Assembly (NCBI RefSeq): GCF_028389875.1
Contig: NC_084665.1
Coordinates: 24,500,501 to 24,564,500 of the forward strand
From: Rhea pennata
Taxonomy: Eukaryota; Chordata; Aves; Rheiformes; Rheidae
DNA length: 64,000 nucleotides
Direction of reading: 5' to 3'
Notes under the pieces: generated by a model
What the model was told of the DNA's origin: nothing
Databases searched by the model: none
Seen by the model: the letters and a program-made list of their open reading frames with translations, nothing else
In this document: positions 50,007 through 61,613 of the stretch, one piece after another
Position numbering within the stretch: position 1 is the stretch's first letter
Layout: every line of letters begins with the position of its first letter
Made by a program: the position numbers and the translations under genes

Positions 50007-51354
50007 GTAGGTGTTGTTGGAATTCTTCCCCCACCCCACCCATCACTACCTCCAACTGCTAAAACTATGCAATGTATATAATTACCGGCCTAAAATTTAA
50101 TGGAGTTACTCTGTTTTTCCATTTGTGAATGAGAAAGAAATTTTGTCTGAAGCAGTGCATCAAGTTTGAAATGATTGGTGTACTTTTTTTTTTTTTATCA
50201 TTTGCTCACATGTTATTTTAAAATTAATTATACTTATTACACAAATCAGTCAAAAGCAGTCCTTTCCTTGGAATTACCAGTGCCTCTGAGCAAAGGCTTA
50301 TGACTGAAACCAAGCTTATGCTTTACTTCAGTAGCTCTTCCAAGTTTCATTATAGATGCCCAGACATGGCAATTTTAACAGTCTTAATGCAGAGCTCATT
50401 CTTTGTTTTAGGCTGCAGTTTTCCATTTAAAACTGGGCAGCTGTCAGTAAAAGTGTTACATTATCTGTGACTGACAACTTTATTGTATATGATAAGTGCC
50501 CTGTCTCGTGAAAGGACTAATTATGCCCTGTAAATAATATGCAGATTTAGCAATGAAATAGTCTCCAAGAAGCATATGGTGCAGATTTTTGTTAATAAGT
50601 ATTATTTCTGAAATTATTTTGGTAGTTAAGATCTCATTTTGAGAGGAAGCACCCCAGCAGAGGTCATGTTTACCTTAAACTTATTTCTACACTACTAGTA
50701 TGTTTTGATTAATGATTTGCATGTGCTAGGATGACGTTTTTACTAAAACAACTACAGTCTTGATGGCTATATAACAGAAAAATCATTTCAATTGCAGTTT
50801 GCAAAACTGTGCCATACCTCCAGAAGAAAAGACCTTCAGGTGTAGTGAGATGGTTATTTTCTAGGCTAATGCTCTACAAAGATTTTATATTAGTGAGAAC
50901 TGCACATTTTAGCTGAGGTCTAAATGGATTAAACTGTATGATTACAGTTTCTGTACATTGCTCAAAATACAGTACAGATATAGATTTCTTGAAAAAATGT
51001 AGCCCCACTGTAACGTTAAATATTGATGAATAATAACCATTTATTTAATAAAGTTTTACATGTGTGGTGTGTACTGAAATCTAGTTCTTGTTCACTATTT
51101 CATAAAGTAACAGTAGCTCTGATACTTGCTCTTTTTTACTACCTTGAAAAGCAGTTTTTGGCGGTTGCAAGTGTGTTGAATGGAGAAGTCTTTTGTAGGT
51201 TACTGCACTTAAGAACATTCTCTTCTGTGTCTTTATTCTTAATAAAGGACCAGGCTACACTTGCAATAAAACACAAATTGTCTTCATGATAATATTGTGT
51301 ATTGCTGCAGAGATATGTTTCCATTTTTTTTTTCATTACCTATTTTTATTTCAG
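50007..51354 (+). other. USH2A: USH2A intron 8
   Basis: The 1.3 kb intron has no recognised repeat or extra exon. It ends in a T-rich tract and TTATTTCAG. Confidence 0.85.
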
Positions 51355-51448
51355 GTGTAATTGTCATGGCCATGCTGATAATTGTGACACAGCTTTGGAA
51401 CTATACAGGTGCTTGTGCTTCGAGGAAAGCTATACAGAAGGAAATAAC
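51355..51448 (+). CDS. USH2A: USH2A exon 9: first half of LE repeat 1
   Basis: The 94-base exon completes Arg518 and encodes CNCHGHADNCD (519-529), YRCLCFEESYTEGNN (535-549). The five cysteines 519, 521, 528, 537 and 539 are the first five of an eight-cysteine laminin EGF-like repeat; the remaining three come from exon 10. The CxCHGHAxxCD opening is the canonical first LE repeat that follows an LN domain in laminins and netrins. The junctions are TTTCAG|G and AAC|GTAAGT, phase 0 at the end. Confidence 0.97.
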
Positions 51449-54400
51449 GTAAGTCTTTATCTACTTCTCCTACTAAAAGAAGGCTCAAAACTGGGATTTT
51501 ATACCTGGACAAGCATGTGGGTATGCATACTAGTGTTGTCCTTGCTCTTGTAAGGATATTTTCCATGTGTAGACTTTGTATTAAATAAAAACATCTCTCC
51601 CTATGCCCCAAAAAAACATTCCATCACAGAACTCTAGGAGTACTGAGATCAGAGATTTGGTTTCTTGTTATGAGAATATGTCAGTTTGCAAAAAATCAGA
51701 TGCAAATCTGAACTTAGACTGTCAGCTTCTTGTAAAGATTATGGCTATACCTACTGTAGGAAATAGCAAAAGGATCTGTAGTAGGATCTGTTCTTAATAA
51801 CAACGCTTTTCAGGTAAGAGGGACTTTATAAGATGCAGTGTGTCAGTAAAACTTACCCAGTTGCAAAATTATAATTTTCCTCCTAACTTAAGAATTCTTG
51901 GCCTGGGGCAAACCAAAATGCATTTTTTCACTAAAAGTCACAGTTTTCTAGAGAAATATAGACCATTTGGAATAATAGTGCTAGTTTGTACTTACTTCTT
52001 GCAGCAGAATGACTGACCTCTCAGAAGGAATCTTAGCTAATATAAATATTGATAATGTAAATTATACAATCTTTGGTTTTCTTGGAAGATTTTCACATGC
52101 AGCTTAGCAAAAACAGAACCATGCTACGTGAATTGAGAAAGCTTTCCCACGGAAAATCTTCTGTCTCTAGATTAGATGCTCAAGAGATGAGTTGCTCTTG
52201 GATTGTGGAAAGACATAAAAATGAACTGTAGGTGTGTGTGGAGAGAGGGGATAGTGCATATGAAAGGGGAGAGGAATTGAAGTACCAGGAACTTGATTGC
52301 TCAGGTGTGGTTGTTACAAGTACTGGTGAGAGGAGCAGGCCTTGTTTGATTGAAAAATTAAGAGAATTGCCCTTCCTCCTACTACTTAGGAGGTGCATTA
52401 GTAATTTGTTTAATGTCCTAGGAAATATATACCTATAGCATGTTTTCCTTTACATTTTGCAAGTGCAAAGTTGGGGCAGGACTTTGCATATTTTTATTGT
52501 CTATGTCACATGCTACGGCAAAAAACTACATTAAGTTGCTTGTGGCAGTCTAGAAACTTCTCCTTTGGCAAAGTGTTTTCACTTGAATTTTCTTCCCAAA
52601 TACGTGCATGTTTTGGAAACTATATCATATTTTGAATTATACCATATTTATAAATTTGTAAACTTCAACTGAAGTTAATTGAAATACAGTATAGTTTTTA
52701 TCACTATGTATTTCTGTAATTGCTAGCCTTAGGGCACCTCATATGGCTTGCAGTAATTATATTGCACTTTTGTGAATTGGGGAATGTAGTTTTTCTCTGC
52801 TATGTGATAAAACCACTTGCCATTGAGAAGTTCTAGCTTTCAGATTGAGCTATGAACCACTCACTATCATAGTCTGCATTGCAGTGTGACGAAACTGTAA
52901 GATTTGAAAAATTAGTGGGTTTGATGTGTTTGGCTTGCTGCTTGTCCAAGTTAAAGCAGAACAAATATATTGCTACACAGTAGTAATTCCAGGGCAGTGT
53001 CAACTTTAAAATCCCGTAGTCAAGTCTTGAACTTGCCACGTTGACTGCTGACATATGAGAATATTTTAACTGAAGACATTTCACCAAATTTATTATTGAT
53101 AATTATTCATCTCAAAAATAAAGAAATATGAAGTTGAGGTTAAGGAGGAATGAGTTACATCAAAGGAAACAATCCCATAGTCTCACTGAAGGTTAGATTT
53201 CTGTCATGAATAAATGTTGTGTTCCTTGCTACCTTTGTGTGTGGTGGAAATGCACTTTCTAAAAGTTAACAAAGGGTTACATAATAGCAACAGGAATGGC
53301 AAAGCTGAAACAAAACTGGCATCAAAAAGCAACCAATGTGTGCCTAAATGTAAAAGTTAAGGGGCAAAAAACGTTACCCTGAATGTATTTGATATTGTGC
53401 TTAGAATCATGTGAAAGATGTTTGTAAAATTAAGTAGAGGGTCTTAGTTTTCTATTTTTTTTTAAAGAAAGAAATATAATCTACTGTCTAAATGTTATTT
53501 GAACAGAAAACTGAAGTTTTTAGGTGCATCAACTTAGAAAAAAAATTCAATTTGACAATGTCCCTTTAATTAGAACACACACTGTGAAATGTTACTTTGT
53601 CGGGATTAATTATAAATATTTAATAAGATCTGGAAGTTCACCAAGCACTCTTGCAAGACTTGTGGTACTGTGTGAAAACAAACCAAATACATTTTAATGA
53701 TATATCTACCTTATCGGATATTTTCTGTCGATGTTAATGGGTTGTTCCATTAAGTAAGTTTCACATTTTTGATTTGGTGTATGTGCACTGTAAGTCTTAA
53801 TGATTGAATTAACCGCATTCATTTGGAGAAGAATAAGGACATTATTTAATTCTATTTTTCTCATTCCTTAATGATGATGTCCATATCTGCTAAAGGTAAA
53901 ATAAAATAGAAGTAGTATTTGCAAATATATCACCAACTACTTTGAATTCTACCAGAGATTTAGATGAAATCCAAACAGTTTAAAGGTTTTGAGATATGTG
54001 TGTGTCTGTGTGTGTGTGTGTATTATATATTTGGTAAGGTAAACACTTAAAGGCAAAAACAAAATCCATCCTGATTTTTCTGTCATTGGTATTTGGTATT
54101 TATATAATTCTGTTTTATAGAATTATCCTTGTGGTTCTAAGGGTCCCAATCCAATGAATTAGACATGAAGGAACTTTCCAAATATATACACATTATTGGT
54201 GAGTTGGAGTTGCACTGTGACCAAAGAGCATTTAACTTGGGCCTGTGCTAATAGTGAGTGAGTCACCACAGCTGGAGTATAGGAAAATTATTTTTGTTGA
54301 CCATCTTAGAACAGAAATCTGAGGCTCCCTGACAAGCTCTTAGCATATGGCAAAGTATGTCCACGTTTACATTTGCTACACTTGCTTAGCTAAAATTAGA

Positions 54401-56294
54401 GCTAAAATTTTGAATTTATCTGATGTATACATCTGGGTAGCTGTTGCTCAGCAAAGCAATACCAAACTTAAAATTGCATAATAAACTGAAAATTGCATAA
54501 TTCATTACAAATGGAAATCTTAATCATTTTCATCATGTTATGAAATTTGACATCCCAAAGGGAATTTCTTTGTCTGTCTTTATATATATTTTGCAATGTT
54601 TTGATGAAGAAATAAGTGGGTAGGACTGGGATGATAGAAGAAGGGAACTCTTGAGAATGATTTGCAGATGTTGAGAGACCAGGTTGAAAAAGAATAAGAA
54701 ATAAATTCTCAAAGAATGTGTGTCTCATCTGATGAAAAAAAGTTCAGCTTCTTCATTTAGAATTTATTCTGTAAATGCTGTGTTTATTAGTTTGGGAAAT
54801 AGGTCAGTTTTATACAAATGGAAACTGAGGCATGAAGAGTAGAATTCTGATCTTGGAAACGTTTGTATACAAAGACTAATTTATAAACAAGAGTAATACA
54901 TTGAAAAATCTTTTCACAATGTCACATGAAAAATTGGAAATTGCCCGTGAAAAAGCAAGACCATCTGTCACATCAGCCTTAGCTTACAATAGAGAATGTT
55001 CTTTAAATTAGTTATAGAGAACTTTAGACAGAAATATAAAGGCAAAATAAATATATATAGAAATATATATATATTATAGGGAGAGAAATAGTAGAGAAAA
55101 TAGAAATTAAAAGACATCAAAGCAACTCTGATATGTGTGCAAGAAGGTATAAAAGGAAGTATGAGAGTGATTGCATACAGTAATGGCTTGAAGTCTTCAG
55201 AGTTTTCAATATAAATAAGTAATGCTCTTAAACATCTGCTGTCTGAAACTGAATGTGGCATTGTTGATATACCAAGAACTGGATTATTAAGCCTTTTTGT
55301 GTTATAGAAGAATCTAGTTAAATCTTAGTTAAGAGACAATCTATATCATCATGTAAAATTAAGGATGCATACTACCTGAAGAACTGTAAACATTAGCTAT
55401 AGTAAGTTGTCATTCACTTAATGACAAAGGTTTCTAGCTTACAGTCATAGGCTTTTTGGTAAAGTCTGTGTCATAATTTGTGTATCCAGGGACAAACCTT
55501 GGAGAAAACTGATTTTATCAGAATAAATAGGAAAAAAATCAAGCTGACAAATAGTTGACTGAAATGGCAAGTGTAAAAGGCATCTAGCCCAGTGTATCCC
55601 TGAAAATTTTTCACATGTCTGTGGAAGTTAGTGGTTTGTCCATGTATCCATGCTTGGACTACTAGTGTAATTTCACAATTTGAAAGTCAGGCTTCTAAAA
55701 CAACTTGTGTGCAAGCGTTATTGAAATACTGAAAGAGCTTGTTGCTGTCTCAGGTGCCTCATGTGATCTATCCACAGATGTTGATATGCCGAAGGAATTG
55801 TGTTATGCCTTTCGATCTGATGGTTGTAATTTTTACTTAATAATAGGTGTGAGGCTGTAGTCAGGTGGCAGCTAGCATTATGGTTGTCAGTGTTACATAA
55901 CAGCAGTTAGGAAGTCTGTTCCAGTCCAGGGTATTTATTTCTTCTAACATACAGAGAAATTGAAAGAAAACTGGACTAGTGTTTCACTGTTATTGAGAGT
56001 AGCTGTTATAATTCATAGTGCCGCATGTATTGAATTTATCTGTGTTTTGTTTTTTTCCAAATTGAATATGAGGGCTGAAGTGATTGGCCAATCTCACTGT
56101 TTTTTTTTTTCTATACCCTATTAAAAGTATTATTAAAAAAATCTCATGTGACAGCTTCCTTAGAACAGAAATTTAACCCTAGTATACCTAATAAACTGCA
56201 ACTACAATGCTCTCCAGCATTATAGAAGAATGGACTTCAAAACCTTATTTCAAATTAGACAGAGGGTAAAATAAGCATAGATTTCTTACCCCTC

Positions 56295-56298
<4 letters not shown>

Positions 56299-56331
<33 letters not shown>
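56299..56331. repeat. Homopolymer T33
   Basis: This is the longest of about ten T tracts of 17 or more bases, the others being at 6507, 14840, 21786, 22878, 35762, 38300 and 62789. No transposon body is attached. Confidence 0.9.
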
Positions 56332-56335
<4 letters not shown>

Positions 56336-58290
56336 AAAGTCCTATGAGATTGGGGTCCAAATGAAACTTAGGAGGAGGGGATACCTGATTTGAAAATAGC
56401 TTTGAATTTTTATTCCCAGACACGTCAAGCATTTATTAATTTACTGAGCAGCCCAACAGTTGGAATGCACACATCTTGATTTTGTTGGACTTAGTGTGGC
56501 TGCTTGTAACTTCTCCAAAGAAAGCACAGATGAAAGAGGACTTTACTAGAAATATATCTTATGCTGCCTGACAGCATCTGCAGCAATGTTTAGGAGATCT
56601 CAGTTGTCTCATTATCAGAATTTGGCATACAAAATGGCAGATCTTATGTTCTTTGTCAGTCTAGTTCTGTGTGTGTCACTTTGTCTTTGCAAAGCAACTA
56701 TAGTATCTTTTAGCAGAATATTATTTTGCATATGATACTTGTAAACCATTTGTTATGGACTGTGTTTAGTTTCTAAAACTATATGACATCCTTTTTATTC
56801 TATCTTTCCTAGTCATTTAGAGTCACTTGGAGTGTTCTAAATTTTTTTTCCCCTTATAAAACCCGGCTTTTTGAATTTAAAAGCCTTTTGTTTTTCTTCA
56901 GAGAGTTCACAAGAAACAGATATAGCTCAAAGCTCTGTCTAATGTGTAGTCTTGCCAAATAGTCAAATGCTGTAATGAGGATGCTGTAGAAAAGCCGTGA
57001 GGGAAGTAAGGAGGCTGTCTTCAGAGCAGGGTTAAGCTACTCTGGAATAGATACAGCCTAGAACCCATATTTGTTTGATTAATGAAGCCAAACAGTGAAA
57101 GTATACTGTTCATTTAGGGCATAGTCTGTGATCTTGTAGAAAAAATACATTGTCATTAGCTATCCTATTCCAGTGAACACTTACAGGGCAGCTTAAATAG
57201 ACATGGTTGGGCAATATACATAATGATGTTTTTCAATGACAAGATAGCATTTGAAAAGATCTGAGAAGATGGTGTTATGATCTTGATATAATATCTCACG
57301 TCAGCAGACTTTTAAATCTATTTGTATAGTTAATGACATATTATAGACATTTATGTATTATAGATACGTACGTATATATATTAGTTATTGCAACAGAACT
57401 TTGACGGACAGATGTGAGATAGTATCTACTGCACAGAACGGAGAAAAATCAAATGGAATGAATCCTACATTAACATAGCATAAGAAAAAAGGATGCCACC
57501 CAGAGGTAAGCAGCAGGGTAGAACACTTCTGATATCTTAGTTCTAAAGTAGAAGGATCTAATTAATCACAACTTAAAGTCTTAAAGCACTGTTACTGTTG
57601 CCTTCTGAAGTACTTCATTATTTGTTGAATATTTCTTTGTAGGCACTGTCCTCTACGTTCATAGTGATTAATAAGAAAATTGGCACATGTATGCTCAGGC
57701 TAAAGTCTCTGGTGATCTTTACATAAATATACTGGATTCAGAAATTTTGATAAATAAATAAATAAGTTTTTAATCATAAGATTAATCAAAAATCCTGAAT
57801 TCATTAGCCAAGACAAGCTAGGTATTTTGACCATCTGGCTTCATGTAATATATTTTCTCAGAAAACTGTTTCAGTTGTCAGAAAAGGAGAGTGGTTCAGA
57901 CACTGTGACACTAATAGTCAAGAAGATGCACATATTTTTGTCCACAAACCAAGCCATATATTTAACATGTTTTCTGAAGGGCCTAAATGCAAAAGATAAA
58001 GAGGGCATCAGTGTGTTGTATTTTTTATACTGTTATCTCATGAAGAAAGGACTGTATTGTCAAGAATTAGTATATATTTTTTTTTCCCTGCCTCAGGAAT
58101 TTTTTTCAGATTTTTTGAAGACTTTTGCAGGGAACTTACTTACCCATCTTGTATATAATAGCCAAGAATGGAAATCTGAATTCTCTAGATACCTTTGAAA
58201 ACCTCAACAATTATGCTTTCAAAAATGCCAAGTTAAATTCGGTGAATGCAAACCTGAGGATTATCATGTATTCATCATCTTTCTGCCAAA

Positions 58291-58330
58291 ACTGAAAGTT
58301 AAATGCAGCAAGTCTGAAAGTTAAATGCAG
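58291..58330. repeat. Short direct duplication
   Basis: CTGAAAGTTAAATGCAG occurs twice, at about 58291-58307 and 58314-58330, separated by CAAGTC or similar linker. It is consistent with a simple tandem duplication. Confidence 0.75.
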
Positions 58331-59955
58331 TTCTTATTCTAATAAAGTTTTGCAAATGCTACAAGATGAGGCAGGGGTCCGGTGCACATTTCTAATTAAT
58401 ACTAATAGAACTGCTAGAACAGTGCATGTTTGACAATCATTGACAATTTTTGAATGACTGTCATTTAAAAGCCCAAAACATACATAGTTTTCACACTATG
58501 TAATCAAATGCCATCTTTTTTGCTGACTTCTTACTACTAGTGTGTTTTATCATTAGGTGTAAACACAGTTGTGCATGTGTAACTGATCTGAGATTAGATC
58601 TGAAATGAAATTATGAATGCTGTCAGCATCTATGAGGCTAACCATGCATAAATGGAAATTCTGGTTTGCCAGGTTGGTAGCTGTTTCTGTACTCCATTTT
58701 CCTATCACGGAAGATGCATTTCCATTGACATACTAAGATGAGGAAGTGGGATGGTTTTTCTCAGAGGTCGGGTTTCTTTCTCCTGCTTCTAAGTTATGTG
58801 ATGCCTGAATGAACATTCATCTCAAGTTGATGATAATGCTGATTTTCCTCAATGTACAGAGAGAGGGAGTGATGAGAGAGAAGAGTGGTGGATGTGAATG
58901 AGGGAAGGACTTGAAAAGAGTTCAGCTGTGAACCTTGTGTAACACTTACAGCCAACATATTCCTCCTGGTATACTGAAACTGCAATAATCATGATTAAGT
59001 AGTGATTCTTCTATAAACAAAGGTCAGGGTTCAAGGTCTGAAGCGAAGACTTGGCTACTTTTCATCCTGAAACCTGTTCTTTTTCTCTCACTGTTTCTTT
59101 TAGAAACTTCTCTTAGACTGTTTCTGAAAGATGGAAATAATAATTGTAATATATTTTTGTCTCTAAGACCCAGCAAAGCACCACTAATGGAGGAAGAATA
59201 AAATTTTAGTAATACCAGTTACATTACAAAATTTCTTGTAAATAAATATTTCTCCGGTGTCAACTTCTACAATTATTTGAGCCAATTCTGTAAACATTAT
59301 TTGTATTGTTCAGAATAAATAGAATGTAATTGTTCAAAATGCTTTAAAAATTTAATTTATTTTTAGTTCTTGATGTACCAATTGGCATAATAAATCTTCT
59401 CCTTGATGCCTTGTAGAGTCTGTTGCAAACAGAAGATTATTCTCAGTTCGTATTATTCACAAAGCTTGGCTTGGAAAGCAACATTGTGAATTCATCTAAA
59501 TAAAAACTGAACTTTGGAGTTACTCCTGGACTACCTAAAGACTTGTTTTTTTGGTTGGATTTAAGTTAATTAAAACAGTTGAATTTCACTAGCCTTTGGT
59601 TTTTACCTGATTTTTTTAAAGAAATATTTTATTTGAATAAATTTGAAAAGAACTGAAGAAAAGATAGTTTTAGGTTTTTATTTAAGCAGTGAGTCTGTTT
59701 TCCTCATATTCCATTGATTTCATATTTCAAATATAAGTTGATATCTGTAGAGATTTTCTTGTTTTTTAAACTCGTAAGATAAATGCACATTAAAGAGCAC
59801 TGTCATTTCAGATACTCTGTACGGCATGATCCACCGTGTATTTGGGCATAGTAGGATTTTTTTGTTTCATCCAGAAGGTAAAACAGTATCTGTACCTTTA
59901 TAAAAGTACAACAATGGGCATCATTTAAAATGCCTCCAAATAGATGCAAAAAAGT

Positions 59956-60016
59956 ATATGTATGTGTGTGTGTGTATGTGTGTATATCTATATCTATATC
60001 TATATCTATATAGATA
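59956..60016. repeat. Compound TG / TATATC microsatellite
   Basis: A TG-rich run (59962-59985) passes into several copies of TATATC and ends in the palindromic TATATAGATATC. It is likely variable in length. Confidence 0.85.
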
Positions 60017-60170
60017 TCACTTGTACTTTGAACCTGATAGGCACTATTTTGCATCTTTAGAGTTTAAATTAAATTTGAATCCCAGGTCTTCAGCCTGTGC
60101 TGAGTATCTGAATACTTAAAATTGCAGTCTTCTCTGCATCTTCATTGATCTTAATTTGTTGTTAAAGTAA

Positions 60171-60308
60171 TAGAATCATAGAGTGGTAAGGTTGGAAGGG
60201 ACCTCTGGAGATCATCTAGTCCGGCCCTCAGCATAGCCCCATATGGGATTGAATCCATGACCTTGGCGTTAGCAGCACCACACTCTAACCAACTGAGCTA
60301 AACCTGAT
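60171..60308 (-). mobile_element. Composite tRNA-Ile/CR1-tailed SINE (TguSINE1-like), nearly complete
   Basis: On the minus strand the head keeps both Pol III promoter boxes: TTTAGCTCAGTTGGTTAGAG (A box, complement of 60285-60304) and GGATTCAATCCC (B box region, 60244-60255). Between them, GTGGTGCTGCTAACGCCAAG follows tRNA-Ile except that the anticodon triplet reads GCT rather than AAT. The body ends in the CR1-type tail GGACTAGATGATCTCCAGAG and an ATTCTAT unit. It is more complete than the copy at 49431-49556 and shows the source tRNA clearly. Confidence 0.93.
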
Positions 60309-60506
60309 CACAGTATACAGGGAAATTACCTTTTCAAATGAACACGAAGTGAAAGAGAATTAAAAAAAAAAGTTAAGTACCTTTTTTTTTTCCCCCCCAT
60401 TGTGTAAATGGAGGAAAAAGCATATAAAACAAGATGTGAGTACAGAGACTATAAGAATTTTCTTACCAATATAAAGCAGTAGTCTGTCTTTTTTTTTTAA
60501 TTTCAG

Positions 60507-60702
60507 TGTGATCGCTGTTTGCCATTGTATAACGACAAGCCTTTTCGTCCAGGTGACCAAGTTCATGCCTATAATTGCAAACCCTGTCAGTGTTACAGCC
60601 ATGCAGTAAGCTGCCACTATGACTTAACGATAGACCCTTTTCCTCAGGAATACTACAGAGGCGGTGGGGGAGTATGTGATAACTGTCAACACAACACAGC
60701 AG
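60507..60702 (+). CDS. USH2A: USH2A exon 10: end of LE repeat 1 and most of LE repeat 2
   Basis: Residues 550-614 and the first base of Gly615. CDRCLPLYNDKPFRPGDQ (550-567) and NCKPCQC (572-578) complete LE1 with cysteines 550, 553 and 573. LE2 starts at 576 and here contributes cysteines 576, 578, 585, 606 and 609, through SCHYDL and YYRGGGGVCDNCQHNTAG. The CDRCLPLYNDKP and GGVCDNCxHNTxG segments are nearly identical to usherin and close to laminin LE repeats. The junctions are AATTTCAG|TGT and GCAG|GTAAGT. Confidence 0.97.
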
Positions 60703-61482
60703 GTAAGTCGCAAAAGAGAACGTTTGTTCTGCAGTCACTTTTTTGTTGAGTCTTCTATCAGCTGAAATTACTATTGTTTAATGGCTGACATCTCAGAATA
60801 TTTTTATGTATATGTATTTTTGAAGTGTCCAGGTAGTGCACTGGTTAGAATTGTGTCAATATTTAAGCTGCAGGAAAATACCGCTAAATTCGGTCTTGTC
60901 CTTCCATGCAGAAGACATTTCAATAGACAATTATAGTGTATAGTTTTAAAGCTGTTTCCATTATATGTGCTAGGACATTTTAATCTAGAATATCAAGTCC
61001 TTCTAATCAATGCAGTTTAATAGATAACATATAAAAAGTATTGTCAATTTTTGCTGTAATATCAAGTTTTGCGTATTGAGTAAATGTTCGTATGCAATGG
61101 AAGTAGTGTATTTGAATGCCTTCTTACACTTCTCTTCTATTTCCGTTTCTTGGCTTTGTCTAGCTAAGGGAAGAAAGGAAAGTTTCAGGTTCAACAGTAA
61201 TTTTTCCAAAAAAATGTATAGGCATTCACATGGCACAGCTTTTATAAAAGTGTGGTATTATATAACAGATGGAAGTTTAATGGAGTAAAACATAGTTTGT
61301 AACAGGTTCATTGTTTCATATGCTCTGGATCACTAAATTGGCAGGTAGAGATGAAAGGTGCATTAAAATGGACGTCCTGAAAATTATAGAATTCTCTCAA
61401 AGGAATAGAGTCTTTAATTTTGAATTATACAGCTAATTTTAATGAATTGGAAGCCATAATGCATAACCTTTCCTTCATGCAG
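60703..61482 (+). other. USH2A: USH2A intron 10
   Basis: The 780-base intron has no recognised repeat. It ends CCTTCATGCAG. Confidence 0.88.
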
Positions 61483-61613
61483 GAAGAAACTGTGAGCTGT
61501 GCAAAGATTTCCATTACAGACAAGCAGGTGCAGATCTTTCAGCCATTGATGTTTGCAAACCCTGTGACTGTTACGCAACAGGCACCAAAAATAAGAGCCT
61601 CCTGTGTGATAAT
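61483..61613 (+). CDS. USH2A: USH2A exon 11: end of LE repeat 2 and start of LE repeat 3
   Basis: The first two bases complete Gly615; the frame then reads RNCELCKDFHYRQAGADLSA (616-635), IDVCKPCDCYATGTKNKSLL (636-655) and ends CDN at 658. Cysteines 618, 621 and 639 complete the eight of LE2; 642, 644 and 656 open LE3, whose remainder lies in exon 12 outside the window. RNCELCKD and DxSAIDVCKPCDC match usherin closely. A sequon lies at Asn651 (NKS). The junctions are CATGCAG|GA and AAT|GTAAGT, phase 0. Confidence 0.96.

Larger units (their letters stand above)
51449..60506 (+). other. USH2A: USH2A intron 9 (about 9.1 kb)
   Basis: The intron contains a TG repeat near 53998-54021, a T33 tract at 56299-56331, a direct duplication at 58291-58330, a TATATC repeat (59956-60016) and a composite SINE (60171-60308). 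A 123-codon open frame at 57827-58198 is not recognised. It ends TTTAATTTCAG. Confidence 0.75.

Noticed and set aside
57827..58198. 123-codon open frame in intron 9
   Set aside because: It is unrecognised, AT-driven in composition, and not bounded by splice signals in the usherin frame.
60240..60308. Possible tRNA-Ile gene on the minus strand
   Set aside because: A and B boxes are present, but the 3' acceptor strand passes straight into a CR1-type tail and the anticodon position reads GCT. It is a SINE.
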